A stretch of 64,000 bases of DNA from Marivita sp051251565 (GCF_051251565.1 NZ_JBPOFB010000002.1:62001-126000); one strand, 5' to 3'. Shown: positions 42,135-51,295, numbered from the stretch's first letter. Notes: generated from the sequence alone by a model not told the origin. Numbers and translations are program-made.

Positions 42135-42805
42135 AGGTTGAAATACTGCGCCATGTCCGTCAGTTCGCGTGACTTTATGGCAACAAGATATTCGCCGACC
42201 GCCCGACCTTTGGGCAAGGCGCCCCAAACATGGGCACCCGGATATTGCCGGGTGAATCCGTATTCCGTGGCATAGCCCAGCCGGGCATCATCAGCCCGGA
42301 CAAAGGCATAAAGCCAATCGGGGTGCCAGCGCAGTTGGCAATAGACAAACAGCAGATGTGTGTAGAGCGACAGCATGTGCCGTGAGCCGCGCATCTGTTT
42401 GGAGATAAAGAACTCGCCCATATAGATCACGCGGCCACAAATCTCGTCGCAGGGGCGGGGGGAGTCCGAGACAACGCGAAGGTGCCCCTGCCCCTTGTAG
42501 AGCCTGCCATAGCTGCGCGCCCAAAAGCCTGAAAGCGTTTCGGAAACAAGCATATCACATCGCGCGGCGACCCCGCCGATATCGTGGCCATCCTTGCGCA
42601 GGATCAGCCATCCGGCAGCGTCTTTTGACAGGTCGTTGTGTTCGGATGAGATCATCGGAGTGATTGAATTTTTGCCGATTGCACGCATCCGGTCTTCGCA
42701 GGCTTGAAAATCAGAGGATTCTTCGAGTGTGATCCCTCGGTCCTCAAGGGTGCGCAGGCATGTGCTGAAGAATGTCATAAGGTCGAGAATAGAAGATTTG
42801 GCCAC
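42086..42805 (-). CDS. Unknown 239-aa protein, possible GNAT-like fold
   Basis: The 239-aa product begins at a GTG (42805) with GGAG upstream. The middle part (about 55-200) alternates strands and helices. RVIYMGEFFISKQMRGSR (about 125-142), then a helix and ADDARLGYATEYGFTRQYPG (about 170-189), resemble a GNAT acetyltransferase strand 4-5 and C-terminal region. No catalytic residues can be named. It converges on the HTH gene with a 49-bp overlap, and the two may be functionally paired. Both have the same codon use as their neighbours. Confidence 0.6.
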   Translation of the reverse strand: MAKSSILDLMTFFSTCLRTLEDRGITLEESSDFQACEDRMRAIGKNSITPMISSEHNDLSKDAAGWLILRKDGHDIGGVAARCDMLVSETLSGFWARSYGRLYKGQGHLRVVSDSPRPCDEICGRVIYMGEFFISKQMRGSRHMLSLYTHLLFVYCQLRWHPDWLYAFVRADDARLGYATEYGFTRQYPGAHVWGALPKGRAVGEYLVAIKSRELTDMAQYFNLHPSCLLGADSLRRVE

Positions 42806-43157
42806 GAGGTTTCTCCATCAAAGGGTATTGAACAACGTCACCAGACGATCCCATTCGTCGTCGCGCGCCAAGCCTTAAGGTTGTTTTCCGTGATGCGATA
42901 CACCTTTTGCTGGCGCGACCTTGATCTGTAACATGAGTGTTTTGCGGCTTGCCCAGTCTGAGTGTGGTCCGGTGCGCGCCTGCAGGCGGACATATGCTGC
43001 GGCGTGTTTTGGCCGCTGTGCATCACGATGCTGTGGGGGCCATTTTGTGAAGTCGGATTTTGACTTAAATTATTAATCAGCTGTTACCCAAAGGGCTGGC
43101 TTGGGAGTGTCTGATCAGACCGGTTCCGGCCCAGCGCCACCTGACAGGAGGCCAAAG
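42806..43157. other. Intergenic region, 352 bp, no gene seen
   Basis: This gap lies between the GTG-started gene and the Tat-signal gene. It is more AT-rich near 43050-43080 (AAATTATTAATCAG), where a promoter for the downstream pair is likely. Short frames here lack ribosome sites and natural codon use. No RNA gene was recognised. Confidence 0.5.
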
Positions 43158-43646
43158 ATGACGACCCGTTCTTTCACCCGCCGGACTTTGCTGGCTGCGG
43201 GCACTGCCGTGCTGACGACCGGTGCCTCTGGCCTGCTTTTACCTGCCCGCGCAAATGGCGTCGCACCCACGCAGACCATGCGCGGTGGCTCAAACAATTA
43301 CCGCCCCGGCGCGCCCATCGTGGACCGTATTGGCGGCGGTGGGTTCTGGATGACCGGAACCGTGCGCCGGGCAGGGGACGGTGCGCCTTTGCCGGGGCAG
43401 CGCATCCAGATGTGGGCGCATACCACCGAAGGCCACGAGCGTGATGCGCATAGCCATGGCGCAACACTGACCGATGCCAATGGAGAATTCCGGCTTGAAA
43501 TGCCGCAGATTGTCCCGGCTTTTGGGCAGGCGCATGGGCATCTTGCCTATGACAGCGGTGAGTTCGAAACGGTCTTTCTGCGCCCCCTGATGGCAAGCGC
43601 CAAGGACACCAGCCTGAGTGTCGATTTCGTTCTGCAACCTGCCTGA
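43158..43646 (+). CDS. Tat-exported intradiol-dioxygenase-like beta-sandwich protein
   Basis: The 162-aa product starts with a twin-arginine signal, TRRTLLAAG (about 7-15), and a hydrophobic stretch to about 32. The mature part has the strand order of the intradiol ring-cleavage dioxygenase fold: GTVRRAGDGAPLPGQRIQMW (about 67-86), then SHGATLTDANGEFRLEMP, then HGHLAY. True enzymes use two Tyr and two His for iron. Here His residues are present but only two Tyr are found in the whole protein, so catalysis is doubtful. CAGGAGG precedes the ATG. The ferric-reductase-like gene follows 24 bp later. Confidence 0.68.
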   Translation: MTTRSFTRRTLLAAGTAVLTTGASGLLLPARANGVAPTQTMRGGSNNYRPGAPIVDRIGGGGFWMTGTVRRAGDGAPLPGQRIQMWAHTTEGHERDAHSHGATLTDANGEFRLEMPQIVPAFGQAHGHLAYDSGEFETVFLRPLMASAKDTSLSVDFVLQPA

Positions 43647-43670
43647 TCTGGCTAAGATGGGCCGGGTGAT

Positions 43671-44267
43671 ATGACCCTCAGTCGTGCAGTGCTGATCTGG
43701 GCAGGGGTTGCTTTGGCAATTTTGGTGCCGAGTGCCTTTGCCCTGACCAGCCCGCTTTTGCAATGGCGCGACCCGGTTTACATCATCGCGGGGTTTGCCG
43801 GTGTTGTGGGCATGGCGTTGCTGTTGCTCCAGCCGTTGTTGGTGGGCGGGCACCTTCCCGGACTGGGCGCGATGCGCGGCAGGCGGGTGCACCGCGTGGT
43901 GGGGGCCGCCTTGGTGCTTGCGGTTTTGATCCATGTTGCGGGGCTGTGGATCACCAGCCCGCCTGATGTGATCGACGCGCTTTTGTTCGTGTCGCCGACG
44001 CCTTTTGCCATCTGGGGCGTCGTCGCCATGTGGGCGATTATTGGCGCGGCGGTGTTGGCTGCGATGCGCCGCCGGATTGGGTTGCGGCTGCGGCTGTGGC
44101 GGTTTGCCCATACAGTTCTGGCGGCGGTCATTGTGGTTGGAACTGTGGTTCATGCCCTGTTGATCGACGGCACCATGGAGAGTGTAACGAAAGCCGTACT
44201 GGCCGCGTTGCTGGGTGCTGCCACGCTGAAGGTGGTTATTGACCTGCGGGCCTGGGCGTTTCGGTAA
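43671..44267 (+). CDS. Ferric-reductase-like transmembrane (haem b) protein
   Basis: The 198-aa product has about five to six membrane helices and looks like the ferric-reductase/YedZ transmembrane domain. Pairs of His residues spaced along the helices, RRVHRVVGAALVLAVLIHVAG (split over about 71-91) and FAHTVLAAVIVVGTVVHALL (about 145-164), would bind two b-type haems. It is paired with the Tat-exported protein upstream, giving a possible membrane electron donor plus periplasmic partner. The acceptor is unknown. Confidence 0.72.
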   Translation: MTLSRAVLIWAGVALAILVPSAFALTSPLLQWRDPVYIIAGFAGVVGMALLLLQPLLVGGHLPGLGAMRGRRVHRVVGAALVLAVLIHVAGLWITSPPDVIDALLFVSPTPFAIWGVVAMWAIIGAAVLAAMRRRIGLRLRLWRFAHTVLAAVIVVGTVVHALLIDGTMESVTKAVLAALLGAATLKVVIDLRAWAFR

Positions 44268-44270
44268 ATC

Positions 44271-45494
44271 TCAGGCGGGGGCGGCGCGCAATGTGCCACC
44301 GCGTTGACCGCGCATCACGATCAAGATCATGATGGCGATGTTCAGACCGTTCCAGACGATGCCGTTCACAAAGGCCCATTGGTAGCTGCCTGTCAGATCG
44401 TAGATCCAGCCCGACATCCAGCCGCCAAGGGCCATGCCCATGATGGTCATCATCATGACAAACCCGACCCGTGCACCGGCCTCGCGCGAGGGCATGTATT
44501 CGCGGACAATGACGGCATAGCTGGGCACGATGCCCCCTTGGCTGAGCCCAAAGATCAGGCTGACAAGGTAGAGCGACACAAGCCCGCCCGCAGGCAGGTA
44601 GAGAAAGAGCGCGATGGCTTGCAGCGTGGAGCCGATGAGAAGTGTTGGCACCCCGCCAATGCGGTCGGCCAATGTGCCCGAGATCAGGCGCGAGACAACG
44701 CCTCCGATCAACATGAGCGACAACATTTCGGCTCCGACGGCGGCCCCGAACCCGTAATCGACGCACAGGGCGACGATGTGGACCTGTGGCATCGACATCG
44801 CCACGCAGCAGCCAATGCCGGCAAGCCCAAGCATCCATTGCAGTTGGCGCGGGGTGAAGCCGGTGGCGCGGGTGCGGCTGGCGGATTGTGTGTCGGCGGT
44901 TTCGATTGCCTCGGCGGGGACGCGGGTGCGCAGCATTATGGCCAGAGGGGGAATGACGATGAGGGTCAGCACCGCCAGGGCAGTATAGCTCCAGCGCCAG
45001 CTTGCATCGCCCGCAAGGCTGCCCAGCAGCAGTGGCCAGATGGCGCCCGACAGGTAGTTGCCCGATGCAGCGATGGCGACGGCGATGCCGCGGCGTTTCA
45101 GGAACCATTGTGAAATGTCGGCAATGAGGGGGCCAAAGCTACAGGCGGTGGCAAAGCCGATAATGAATTGCAGCGCGGTCAGGATCAGAAGTGAAGGGCT
45201 GAGCGCTGCCAGCGCATAGGCGACTGTCAGGATCACGGCGCAGGTGATCAGCGCTGTGGTGATGCCAAAGCGGTCCACCGCGCGCCCGACATAGAAGTTA
45301 CCAAGCGCAAAGCCGATCATGGTGAGCGTGTAGGCCAAAGACACATCCGCCCGGCCTGCGCCGAATTCGGTCTGGACCTCGGGCATCACCACGATGATTG
45401 CCCACATGCCGACATTGCCCATCACCGCGATCAAAAGCGTGACAAGCAGGCGGAGCCACGCGTAGCGGCTGTCAAGGACGGTTGGCGCAATCAT
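44271..45494 (-). CDS. Major facilitator superfamily transporter
   Basis: The 407-aa product has 12 predicted membrane helices in two halves. The MFS loop motif appears as GRAVDRFGITTAL (about 70-82), with a second-half counterpart SGTLADRIGGVPTLL (about 272-286). It resembles the oxalate/formate-type or monocarboxylate MFS branch. The substrate is unknown. It is convergent with the ferric-reductase-like gene (3-bp gap). A 190-bp region separates it from cueR. Confidence 0.82.
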   Translation of the reverse strand: MIAPTVLDSRYAWLRLLVTLLIAVMGNVGMWAIIVVMPEVQTEFGAGRADVSLAYTLTMIGFALGNFYVGRAVDRFGITTALITCAVILTVAYALAALSPSLLILTALQFIIGFATACSFGPLIADISQWFLKRRGIAVAIAASGNYLSGAIWPLLLGSLAGDASWRWSYTALAVLTLIVIPPLAIMLRTRVPAEAIETADTQSASRTRATGFTPRQLQWMLGLAGIGCCVAMSMPQVHIVALCVDYGFGAAVGAEMLSLMLIGGVVSRLISGTLADRIGGVPTLLIGSTLQAIALFLYLPAGGLVSLYLVSLIFGLSQGGIVPSYAVIVREYMPSREAGARVGFVMMMTIMGMALGGWMSGWIYDLTGSYQWAFVNGIVWNGLNIAIMILIVMRGQRGGTLRAAPA

Positions 45495-45684
45495 CCGGTC
45501 ACATTAGCCGGGCGCGGCTGGGGTGCCAGTGAAATCTGTGGGACGCTTGTTCGAGGCAGGAATGATGCAGGGGCGCATCGTATCTTTCCGCTTACGGAAG
45601 GTGGTGCTGGTGGCGGCGGCGGTGCCTTTGGAATTTGTCGCGCAGGTTGTGTGCGGAGTGTGCATATTTGGAAAAAGAAGAAGA

Positions 45685-46083
45685 TCAGGCCTTGGCCGGA
45701 GGGGCCGCCAGATCGCTGAGGATCGGGCAGTCCGGGCGGTTGTCTCCGGCGCAGCTTTGGACGAGGTCTGACAGCGTGTCACGCATGGATTGCAGTTGGG
45801 AAATTTTGTCTTCAATCGTGTGCAGATGCGCCTGTGCGAGGTCTTTGACATCAGCGCTTGCGCGGGTCTTGTCGTCGTAAAGCGCCAGCAGCGTGCGACA
45901 ATCCTCGATGGTGAAGCCGAGCGCGCGGGCGCGTCCCAGAAACGCCAGCTTGTGCAGGTCGCTGTCGCGGAAGCGGCGGTAGCCGTTGCTGTCGCGCAAG
46001 GGCGCGATCAGGCCGATGTCTTCGTAGTAGCGGATGGTTTTGGGCGGCAGGCCAGCGCGGGTGGCAACGTCTCCGATGTTCAT
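45685..46083 (-). CDS. cueR: Copper-responsive MerR-family regulator
   Basis: The 132-aa product has a MerR helix-turn-helix (about 1-70, with MNIGDVATRAGLPPKTIRYYEDIGLI) and a dimer helix. The C-terminal loop CAGDNRPDCP (about 111-120) has the two Cys residues that bind monovalent copper in CueR/HmrR. It activates copA by untwisting the 19-bp-spacer promoter found at 48563-48593. Its ATG overlaps the copA stop by four bases, so it is made from the copA transcript. Confidence 0.9.
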   Translation of the reverse strand: MNIGDVATRAGLPPKTIRYYEDIGLIAPLRDSNGYRRFRDSDLHKLAFLGRARALGFTIEDCRTLLALYDDKTRASADVKDLAQAHLHTIEDKISQLQSMRDTLSDLVQSCAGDNRPDCPILSDLAAPPAKA

Positions 46084-48536
46084 GCGGGAGCCTCTTGGTA
46101 GCTGGGGGATGGGGCGTCCTGTTGGGCTGGTGCAATGTTGCGCAAGCGCAGCGCATTCGAGATTACAAAGACCGAGGACAACGCCATTGCGCCCGCCCCA
46201 AGCATTGGTGACAGCAGGAGGCCGAAGGTGGGATAGAGCACGCCCGCTGCCACGGGGATCAGCGCGGTGTTGTAGGCGAAGGCCCAGAACAGGTTCTGGC
46301 GGATGTTGCGCATCGTGCGGCGCGAGATTTCAACCGCGTTTACCACGCCCGACACACGGCCCGAGGCCAGCACGATATCGGCGGCTTCGATGGCGACATC
46401 GGTGCCAGTGCCGATGGCCAGTCCGATATCGGCTTCGGCCAGTGCCGGAGCGTCGTTGATGCCGTCGCCGACAAAAGCAACCGGGCCGAACTGGGCGCGC
46501 AGGGCCTTGATCGCGGCGACTTTGCCATCAGGCAGGACGCCCGCTGTCACATGGTCAATGCCAAGCTGCTGCGCAATGGCTTGCGCGGCGGCGGGGCTGT
46601 CGCCCGAGATCATCGCCACCTTGAGACCCTGCGCATGCAGCGCGTCGATGGCCGGTTTTGCACTGGGTTTGATCTGGTCGGCCACGGCGAAGACGGCGGC
46701 AGCCTGTCCGTCGATGGCGACGCAGACCAGCGTGTGACCCTTGTTTGCAAACCGTGTGATCGCACCCTGCAAAGGGCTTGTGTCGATCAGGTGTTCGATC
46801 AGGTGTCGTTCAGAACCCACCAGTAGGGATGTGCCGTCTATATGTGCCTTCAGGCCGTAGCCGGGTATGGTTTCGGCGTCGGTGACATCGGGCAGGTCAT
46901 CGGGCGCTGCTGCGAGGATTGCGCGGGCAACGGGATGATCCGAGCTTTTTTCGACGGCGGCTGTGAGGTGCAGGGCGCGGGCAGCATCGATACCGGGTGC
47001 GGTCATCTGGTCGACCAGGGTCGGGCGGCCTTGGGTCAGGGTGCCGGTCTTGTCAAAGGCCACGACCTTGGCCGCATCCAGCCGTTGCAGCGCGTCGCCT
47101 TTGCGAAACAGCACACCCAATTCGGCCGCACGCCCCGTGCCCACCATGATGGAGGTCGGAGTGGCAAGGCCCATGGCACAGGGGCACGCGATGATCAGAA
47201 CCGCGACACCAGCCACCAGCGCATAGCCCACAGCAGGTGATGGCCCGATGGCAAGCCAGACCGCGACTGTGAGCGCGGCAATGGCCAGCACCACAGGCAC
47301 GAAGATGCGCACAACTGTGTCGGCGAGTGCCTGAATGGGAAGTTTCGCACCTTGTGCGGTCTGGACCATGTCAATGATGCGGGCGAGCACCGTATCCGAC
47401 CCAACGGCTGTGGCACGATAGGTCAGGAGGCGTTGGCCATTGATCGTGCCGCCTGTGACGCGGTCGCATTCAGATTTCGCCACGGGTGCGGGTTCGCCGG
47501 TGATCATGGCCTCGTCCACGAAAGACGTGCCGTCGGTGACCACACCATCAACGGCGACGCGCCCGCCCGGTCGGACGGTGATCAAGTCGCCTGTGACGAC
47601 CTCTGACAGGGGAATGTCCGTCTCCGTGCCATCGCGTAGCACATGCACTGTGTCAGGGCGCAGGCCGACAAGGTGGCGAATGGCGGCCCCGGTGCGGCCC
47701 TTGGCGCGGGCCTCCATCCAACGACCGGCAAGGATCAGCGTGACAATCACGCCCGCCGCTTCGAAATAGACGGCGCGGGTGCCGTCGGGCAGCAGTGCTG
47801 GCGCAAAGGTGGCGATGGTGGAATAGGCCCAGGCCGCCAAGGTGCCCAAAGCGACCAGGCTGTTCATGTCGGGCGCGCCTTTGGCCAGAAGCGGCAGGCC
47901 GATGCGGAAGAAGCGCCGCCCGGGCCATGCGAGAACCAGCGTGATCAACACGAATTGCAGAATCCAGAAGCTCTGCATGCCGATGCTGCCCATGATCGCG
48001 TGGTGGATCGGCGGGAACAGGTGCCCGCCCATTTCGGTGAGAAACACAGGCAGGGTCAGCGCGCCCGCGATCAGCGTGTCGCGTTTGAGCGGCAGGATGT
48101 CCGACGGAACCTCGGTCGGGGTGTCAGAGGTGATGGGTTTGGCACGATACCCGGCGTCTGTCACCGTTTTGGCGAGGGTTTCGATGGTGACTGCACCGTC
48201 AAGGCTGCGCACGGTGGCGGTTTGTGTGGCAAGGTTCACAGCGGCCGAGATAACGCCGGGACGGTCCTGCAAGGCGCGCTCGACGCGGCCCGTACAGGAC
48301 GCGCAGGTCATGCCGGTGATCGACAGCCGATGCGTGGTTTCCTTGGCTGGGTAGCCCGCGGTTTTCAATGCGGCGCGCAGCGTGTCGGTCGAGGCATCCC
48401 CGGTGACCTGTGCCATGCGGTTTGCAATATTGACCGAGGCCGATGCGACCCCGGGCACAGCGGCAAGCGCGCGTTCGGCGCGGTTTGCGCAGCCGGCGCA
48501 GCTTAGGTTTTCGACGGCGAAGCGAAGCGTTGTCAT
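46080..48536 (-). CDS. copA: Copper-exporting P1B-type ATPase
   Basis: The 818-aa product has two N-terminal heavy-metal domains with CAGC (13-16) and CASC (about 77-80). Eight membrane helices follow, the sixth with the ion-binding motif CPC in IIACPCAMGLATPTS. The phosphorylation motif is DKTGTLT, and the hinge is GDGINDAPAL. It exports cuprous ions from the cytoplasm. AAGGATC precedes the ATG. cueR follows with a four-base overlap. Confidence 0.93.
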   Translation of the reverse strand: MTTLRFAVENLSCAGCANRAERALAAVPGVASASVNIANRMAQVTGDASTDTLRAALKTAGYPAKETTHRLSITGMTCASCTGRVERALQDRPGVISAAVNLATQTATVRSLDGAVTIETLAKTVTDAGYRAKPITSDTPTEVPSDILPLKRDTLIAGALTLPVFLTEMGGHLFPPIHHAIMGSIGMQSFWILQFVLITLVLAWPGRRFFRIGLPLLAKGAPDMNSLVALGTLAAWAYSTIATFAPALLPDGTRAVYFEAAGVIVTLILAGRWMEARAKGRTGAAIRHLVGLRPDTVHVLRDGTETDIPLSEVVTGDLITVRPGGRVAVDGVVTDGTSFVDEAMITGEPAPVAKSECDRVTGGTINGQRLLTYRATAVGSDTVLARIIDMVQTAQGAKLPIQALADTVVRIFVPVVLAIAALTVAVWLAIGPSPAVGYALVAGVAVLIIACPCAMGLATPTSIMVGTGRAAELGVLFRKGDALQRLDAAKVVAFDKTGTLTQGRPTLVDQMTAPGIDAARALHLTAAVEKSSDHPVARAILAAAPDDLPDVTDAETIPGYGLKAHIDGTSLLVGSERHLIEHLIDTSPLQGAITRFANKGHTLVCVAIDGQAAAVFAVADQIKPSAKPAIDALHAQGLKVAMISGDSPAAAQAIAQQLGIDHVTAGVLPDGKVAAIKALRAQFGPVAFVGDGINDAPALAEADIGLAIGTGTDVAIEAADIVLASGRVSGVVNAVEISRRTMRNIRQNLFWAFAYNTALIPVAAGVLYPTFGLLLSPMLGAGAMALSSVFVISNALRLRNIAPAQQDAPSPSYQEAPA

Positions 48537-48562
48537 GGGACTGATCCTTGTGCCTTGAGGAT

Positions 48563-48593
48563 CAGATAGGGCTTCCAGTCACTGGAAGGTCAA
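48563..48593 (-). promoter_or_regulatory. CueR-type promoter and operator for copA-cueR
   Basis: On the minus strand, TTGACC (48593-48588) and TATCTG (48568-48563) are 19 bases apart, the long spacer typical of MerR-family promoters. Inside is a 17-bp dyad, CTTCC-N7-GGAAG (48572-48588), nearly identical to known CueR/HmrR boxes. The downstream -10 edge is 27 bp from the copA start. Confidence 0.88.
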
Positions 48594-48634
48594 GGGGGTT
48601 TGGTTTTATTTGTCCTGCAACATTGGTCTTTGGG

Positions 48635-49081
48635 TCAGTTGAGGTGGGATCTGGGTGTGCAAAGCCGTGCGCGGCACTCCTCGCACAGAATCGGTAGACC
48701 AAAGCGTGAGGCGCTGCACAATAACGGCAGCAAGGCAGTCGGTGAAACAAGCATCCCGGCTTCTGCCAGCGCGCGGTCGCGGTTTTGTTCGGTGGCGGCC
48801 ATGACAAAGCGGGCCAAGGACGCTTCGTCAGGTGATACGCCTTGCGTGTCTTCGGTGAGGATTGTCAGTGCTTGCCATCCATGAAGTCGAAGCAAGCGCA
48901 ACATCTGTTCAAATGCCTGCAAGCAGGCGCGGGCGCGCGCCTGGCCCATGGAGTGACACAGGTCATCCCACATCCGGTTCTGAGCTTCGGGGCCGGATTC
49001 CCACGCACGCAAAAGAGCGATCACCCGCTTTTCGGGCGCGCGTAGATCTGTGTCAGGGAGGAGGATCGGTCCATGATGCAT
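48635..49081 (-). CDS. Conserved Rhodobacteraceae protein, unknown function
   Basis: The 148-aa product is mainly helical, with a Cys-containing C-terminus (CSASRFGLPILCEECRARLC region, about 122-141) that could bind a metal. The middle has an MGQARARACLQAFEQML helix. AAAGG precedes the ATG at 49081; an earlier TTG is less likely. I recall similar small proteins in related genomes but know of no function. It is convergent to nothing and lies behind the copA promoter. Confidence 0.6.
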   Translation of the reverse strand: MHHGPILLPDTDLRAPEKRVIALLRAWESGPEAQNRMWDDLCHSMGQARARACLQAFEQMLRLLRLHGWQALTILTEDTQGVSPDEASLARFVMAATEQNRDRALAEAGMLVSPTALLPLLCSASRFGLPILCEECRARLCTPRSHLN

Positions 49082-49266
49082 GGAAAAAACCTTTGCTCTT
49101 GGGTCATAGCGCAAAAGCTAGCCTATAATTCTGATTAAAACAATCAGGAATGTGTTTTGAGCACAAGGTTTGATGCCTACAGAAATAGGGAACCTGGAAA
49201 ATAAGTAGATTTTGGGGCAATTTCCGCCCCCACTTCGCCTAACAGATCGGTCTAAGGAGGGGGGAG

Positions 49267-50454
49267 TCACCCAGCCCCTGTTTCGGCTTCGATCTGTGCA
49301 CGGGATTTTCGGGCGCGTTCAGTGGCGGATTTCAACTGACCGCAGGCTGCCATAATGTCTTCGCCGCGCGGGGTGCGAATGGGGGAGGCGTACCCGGCCT
49401 TGTAGAGGATATCTGCAAACGCTTCGATGCGGCTCCAGTCCGAACGCTTGTAGGGCGCGCCGGGCCATTCGTTGAACGGGATCAGGTTGATCTTGGCGGG
49501 GATGCCCGCGATCAGTTTGACCAGACGCCGCGCGTCTGCGTCGGAATCGTTCACATCCTTGAGCATCACATATTCAAACGTGATGCGTTCGGAGTTCGAA
49601 TTTTTGGGGTACTCGCGCAACGCATCAAGCAGGGTCTCGATATTCCAGCGCTTGTTGATCGGGACCAGATTGTCGCGCACCTCATCTGTGGTGGCGTGGA
49701 AGCTGACGGCCAGCAGGCAGCCGATCTCTTGGGCGGTTTTGGCAATTTCCGGCACAACCCCAGAGGTCGACAGCGTGATGCGGCGGCGCGACAGGGCAAT
49801 GCCTTCGCCGTCCATCGCAATCTTCATGGCGTCGCGGACGTTGTCAAAATTATAAAGTGGCTCACCCATGCCCATCAACACGATGTTGGACAAAAGGCGC
49901 GGCCCGTTTTCGCCGGTGCCGACGCCCGGTTCCGGCCATTCGCCCAAATCGTCACGGGCCAGCATGACCTGACCGACGATTTCCCCAGCGGTCAGGTTGC
50001 GGACCAGTTTCTGCCTGCCGGTGTGGCAGAACGAACAGGTGAGCGTGCAGCCGACCTGAGACGATATGCACAGCGTGCCGCGATCAGTTTCGGGGATATA
50101 GACGACCTCGACCTCGTGCCCGCCTGCGATACGGACAAGGTATTTACGGGTGCCATCAGCCGAGACTTGTTTGGACACTACCTCGGGCAGGGCAATTTCG
50201 AAATGATCGTCCAGTTGCGCGCGGTAGCCTTTGGCAAGGTTCGTCATCGCATGGAAATCGCGTACACCCCACTGGTAGAGCCATTGCCAGATCTGGTTCA
50301 CGCGCATCTTGGACTGCTTGTCCGGCGTGCCCATGGCGATCAACGCGTCATGAAGCTTGGTGCGTGTCAGACCGACAATATTCGTCTTACCGCCCTCGGG
50401 CATCTTGCGCGGGAGGGTCAGAACGTCTTGAGTAATCGGTGCAGCGCCGGTCAT
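49267..50454 (-). CDS. rlmN: 23S rRNA/tRNA adenine-C2 methyltransferase (radical SAM)
   Basis: The 395-aa product has the radical-SAM motif CTLTCSFC (about 126-133) after ISSQVG. MGMGEPLYN (about 188-196) and LSTSGVVPEI (about 221-230) are RlmN landmarks. A second catalytic Cys sits near the C-terminus (MAACGQL). It methylates A2503 of 23S rRNA and A37 of some tRNAs. The ATG at 50454 with GAAAGG is chosen over a frame open for 28 more codons. Confidence 0.93.
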   Translation of the reverse strand: MTGAAPITQDVLTLPRKMPEGGKTNIVGLTRTKLHDALIAMGTPDKQSKMRVNQIWQWLYQWGVRDFHAMTNLAKGYRAQLDDHFEIALPEVVSKQVSADGTRKYLVRIAGGHEVEVVYIPETDRGTLCISSQVGCTLTCSFCHTGRQKLVRNLTAGEIVGQVMLARDDLGEWPEPGVGTGENGPRLLSNIVLMGMGEPLYNFDNVRDAMKIAMDGEGIALSRRRITLSTSGVVPEIAKTAQEIGCLLAVSFHATTDEVRDNLVPINKRWNIETLLDALREYPKNSNSERITFEYVMLKDVNDSDADARRLVKLIAGIPAKINLIPFNEWPGAPYKRSDWSRIEAFADILYKAGYASPIRTPRGEDIMAACGQLKSATERARKSRAQIEAETGAG

Positions 50455-50676
50455 GGGGTCAGCCTTTCTCGAAAAGAGATGAGGCACATATAGGATTCTT
50501 TTGCTTTTGCCAAAGGGTGAATGCGCCCCGATTTTCAAGCATAGCCCAAATCCCTTGATGCACCGCGCGCGCCAAAAAGGGGCACACTGCCAGATTTACC
50601 TAGGGCAAGCCGACGCTCTGAGGCATGGCCCCGCCCTTTATCTCGCAATGGGGTCCTTGACGGAGGGAATTACAAA

Positions 50677-50808
50677 ATGGCTTATTTTTCAGTTTCGCAT
50701 TGGAACACGAGCAAATGGCCGGACGCTCTGGCCCGACCTGTCAGGCCCTTTTTCCTGCAAATCCTCAGGACCGGCAGCGCGTTTCCGCATCTTCGACTGC
50801 GGCGGTAA
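50677..50808 (+). CDS. Possible 43-aa small protein
   Basis: GGAGGGA lies nine bases ahead of an ATG in the 310-bp gap upstream of rlmN, on the opposite strand. It opens a 43-codon frame starting Met-Ala-Tyr-Phe-Ser-Val-Ser-His-Trp. The frame ends 44 bp inside the 3' end of the convergent ialB-like gene. The start looks like that of a longer Roseobacter small-protein family as I recall it, so it could be a truncated remnant. No other gene is seen in 50455-50764. Confidence 0.35.
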   Translation: MAYFSVSHWNTSKWPDALARPVRPFFLQILRTGSAFPHLRLRR

Positions 50809-51295
50809 AGCCCAGAAGAGAGAATGTATCCTTGGTCACGGTACCGCGCGCGGATTGTGCCGTCAGCACGGCATCCGCGCCGCGTTTCATCGCGGTGACG
50901 ATCTTGGAATCGTCCTGCGGCGTTGCGGGCCAAGCCCATTCGCCTTCGGTGAACAATTCGAATTCCGTGCCGCTGATATTGACGTTAACGGTCGATCCCG
51001 GTGCAAACGGATAACCCCCGGTAAAGGCGACCTGTCCCTGCACCTCGGCGCCGGGACGGTAGAACACCATCAGCAGGATTTCGCCTCGGGTCACGGCCAC
51101 GACACGGCCGCCGCGCGTGTTTACGCTTTCCTTATAGGTTGTCACTGCCCAGCATTCGCGGGGCTCTTGCCCTTCGAACACGCTCCAGTCGGTGATGGCA
51201 TTCACGCGGTTGGTGCTCGTTTCCTGTGCGACACTCGCACTTGCCGATACCAGCGCCATTGCGCCGATCACCGCTCCGCCAATCCATGATTTCAT
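50765..51295 (-). CDS. Invasion-associated locus B (IalB) family protein
   Basis: The 176-aa product has a signal peptide (about 1-23, ending Ser-Val-Ala) and the IalB-family fold. WSVFEGQEPRECWAVTTYKES (split over about 37-57) and KIVTAMKRGADAVLTAQSARGT (about 131-152) are family segments. Two mature Cys residues may form a disulfide. It is probably periplasmic or outer-membrane. The name comes from Bartonella; in free-living relatives the role is unknown. GGAGG precedes the ATG at 51295. Confidence 0.82.
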   Translation of the reverse strand: MKSWIGGAVIGAMALVSASASVAQETSTNRVNAITDWSVFEGQEPRECWAVTTYKESVNTRGGRVVAVTRGEILLMVFYRPGAEVQGQVAFTGGYPFAPGSTVNVNISGTEFELFTEGEWAWPATPQDDSKIVTAMKRGADAVLTAQSARGTVTKDTFSLLGFTAAVEDAETRCRS

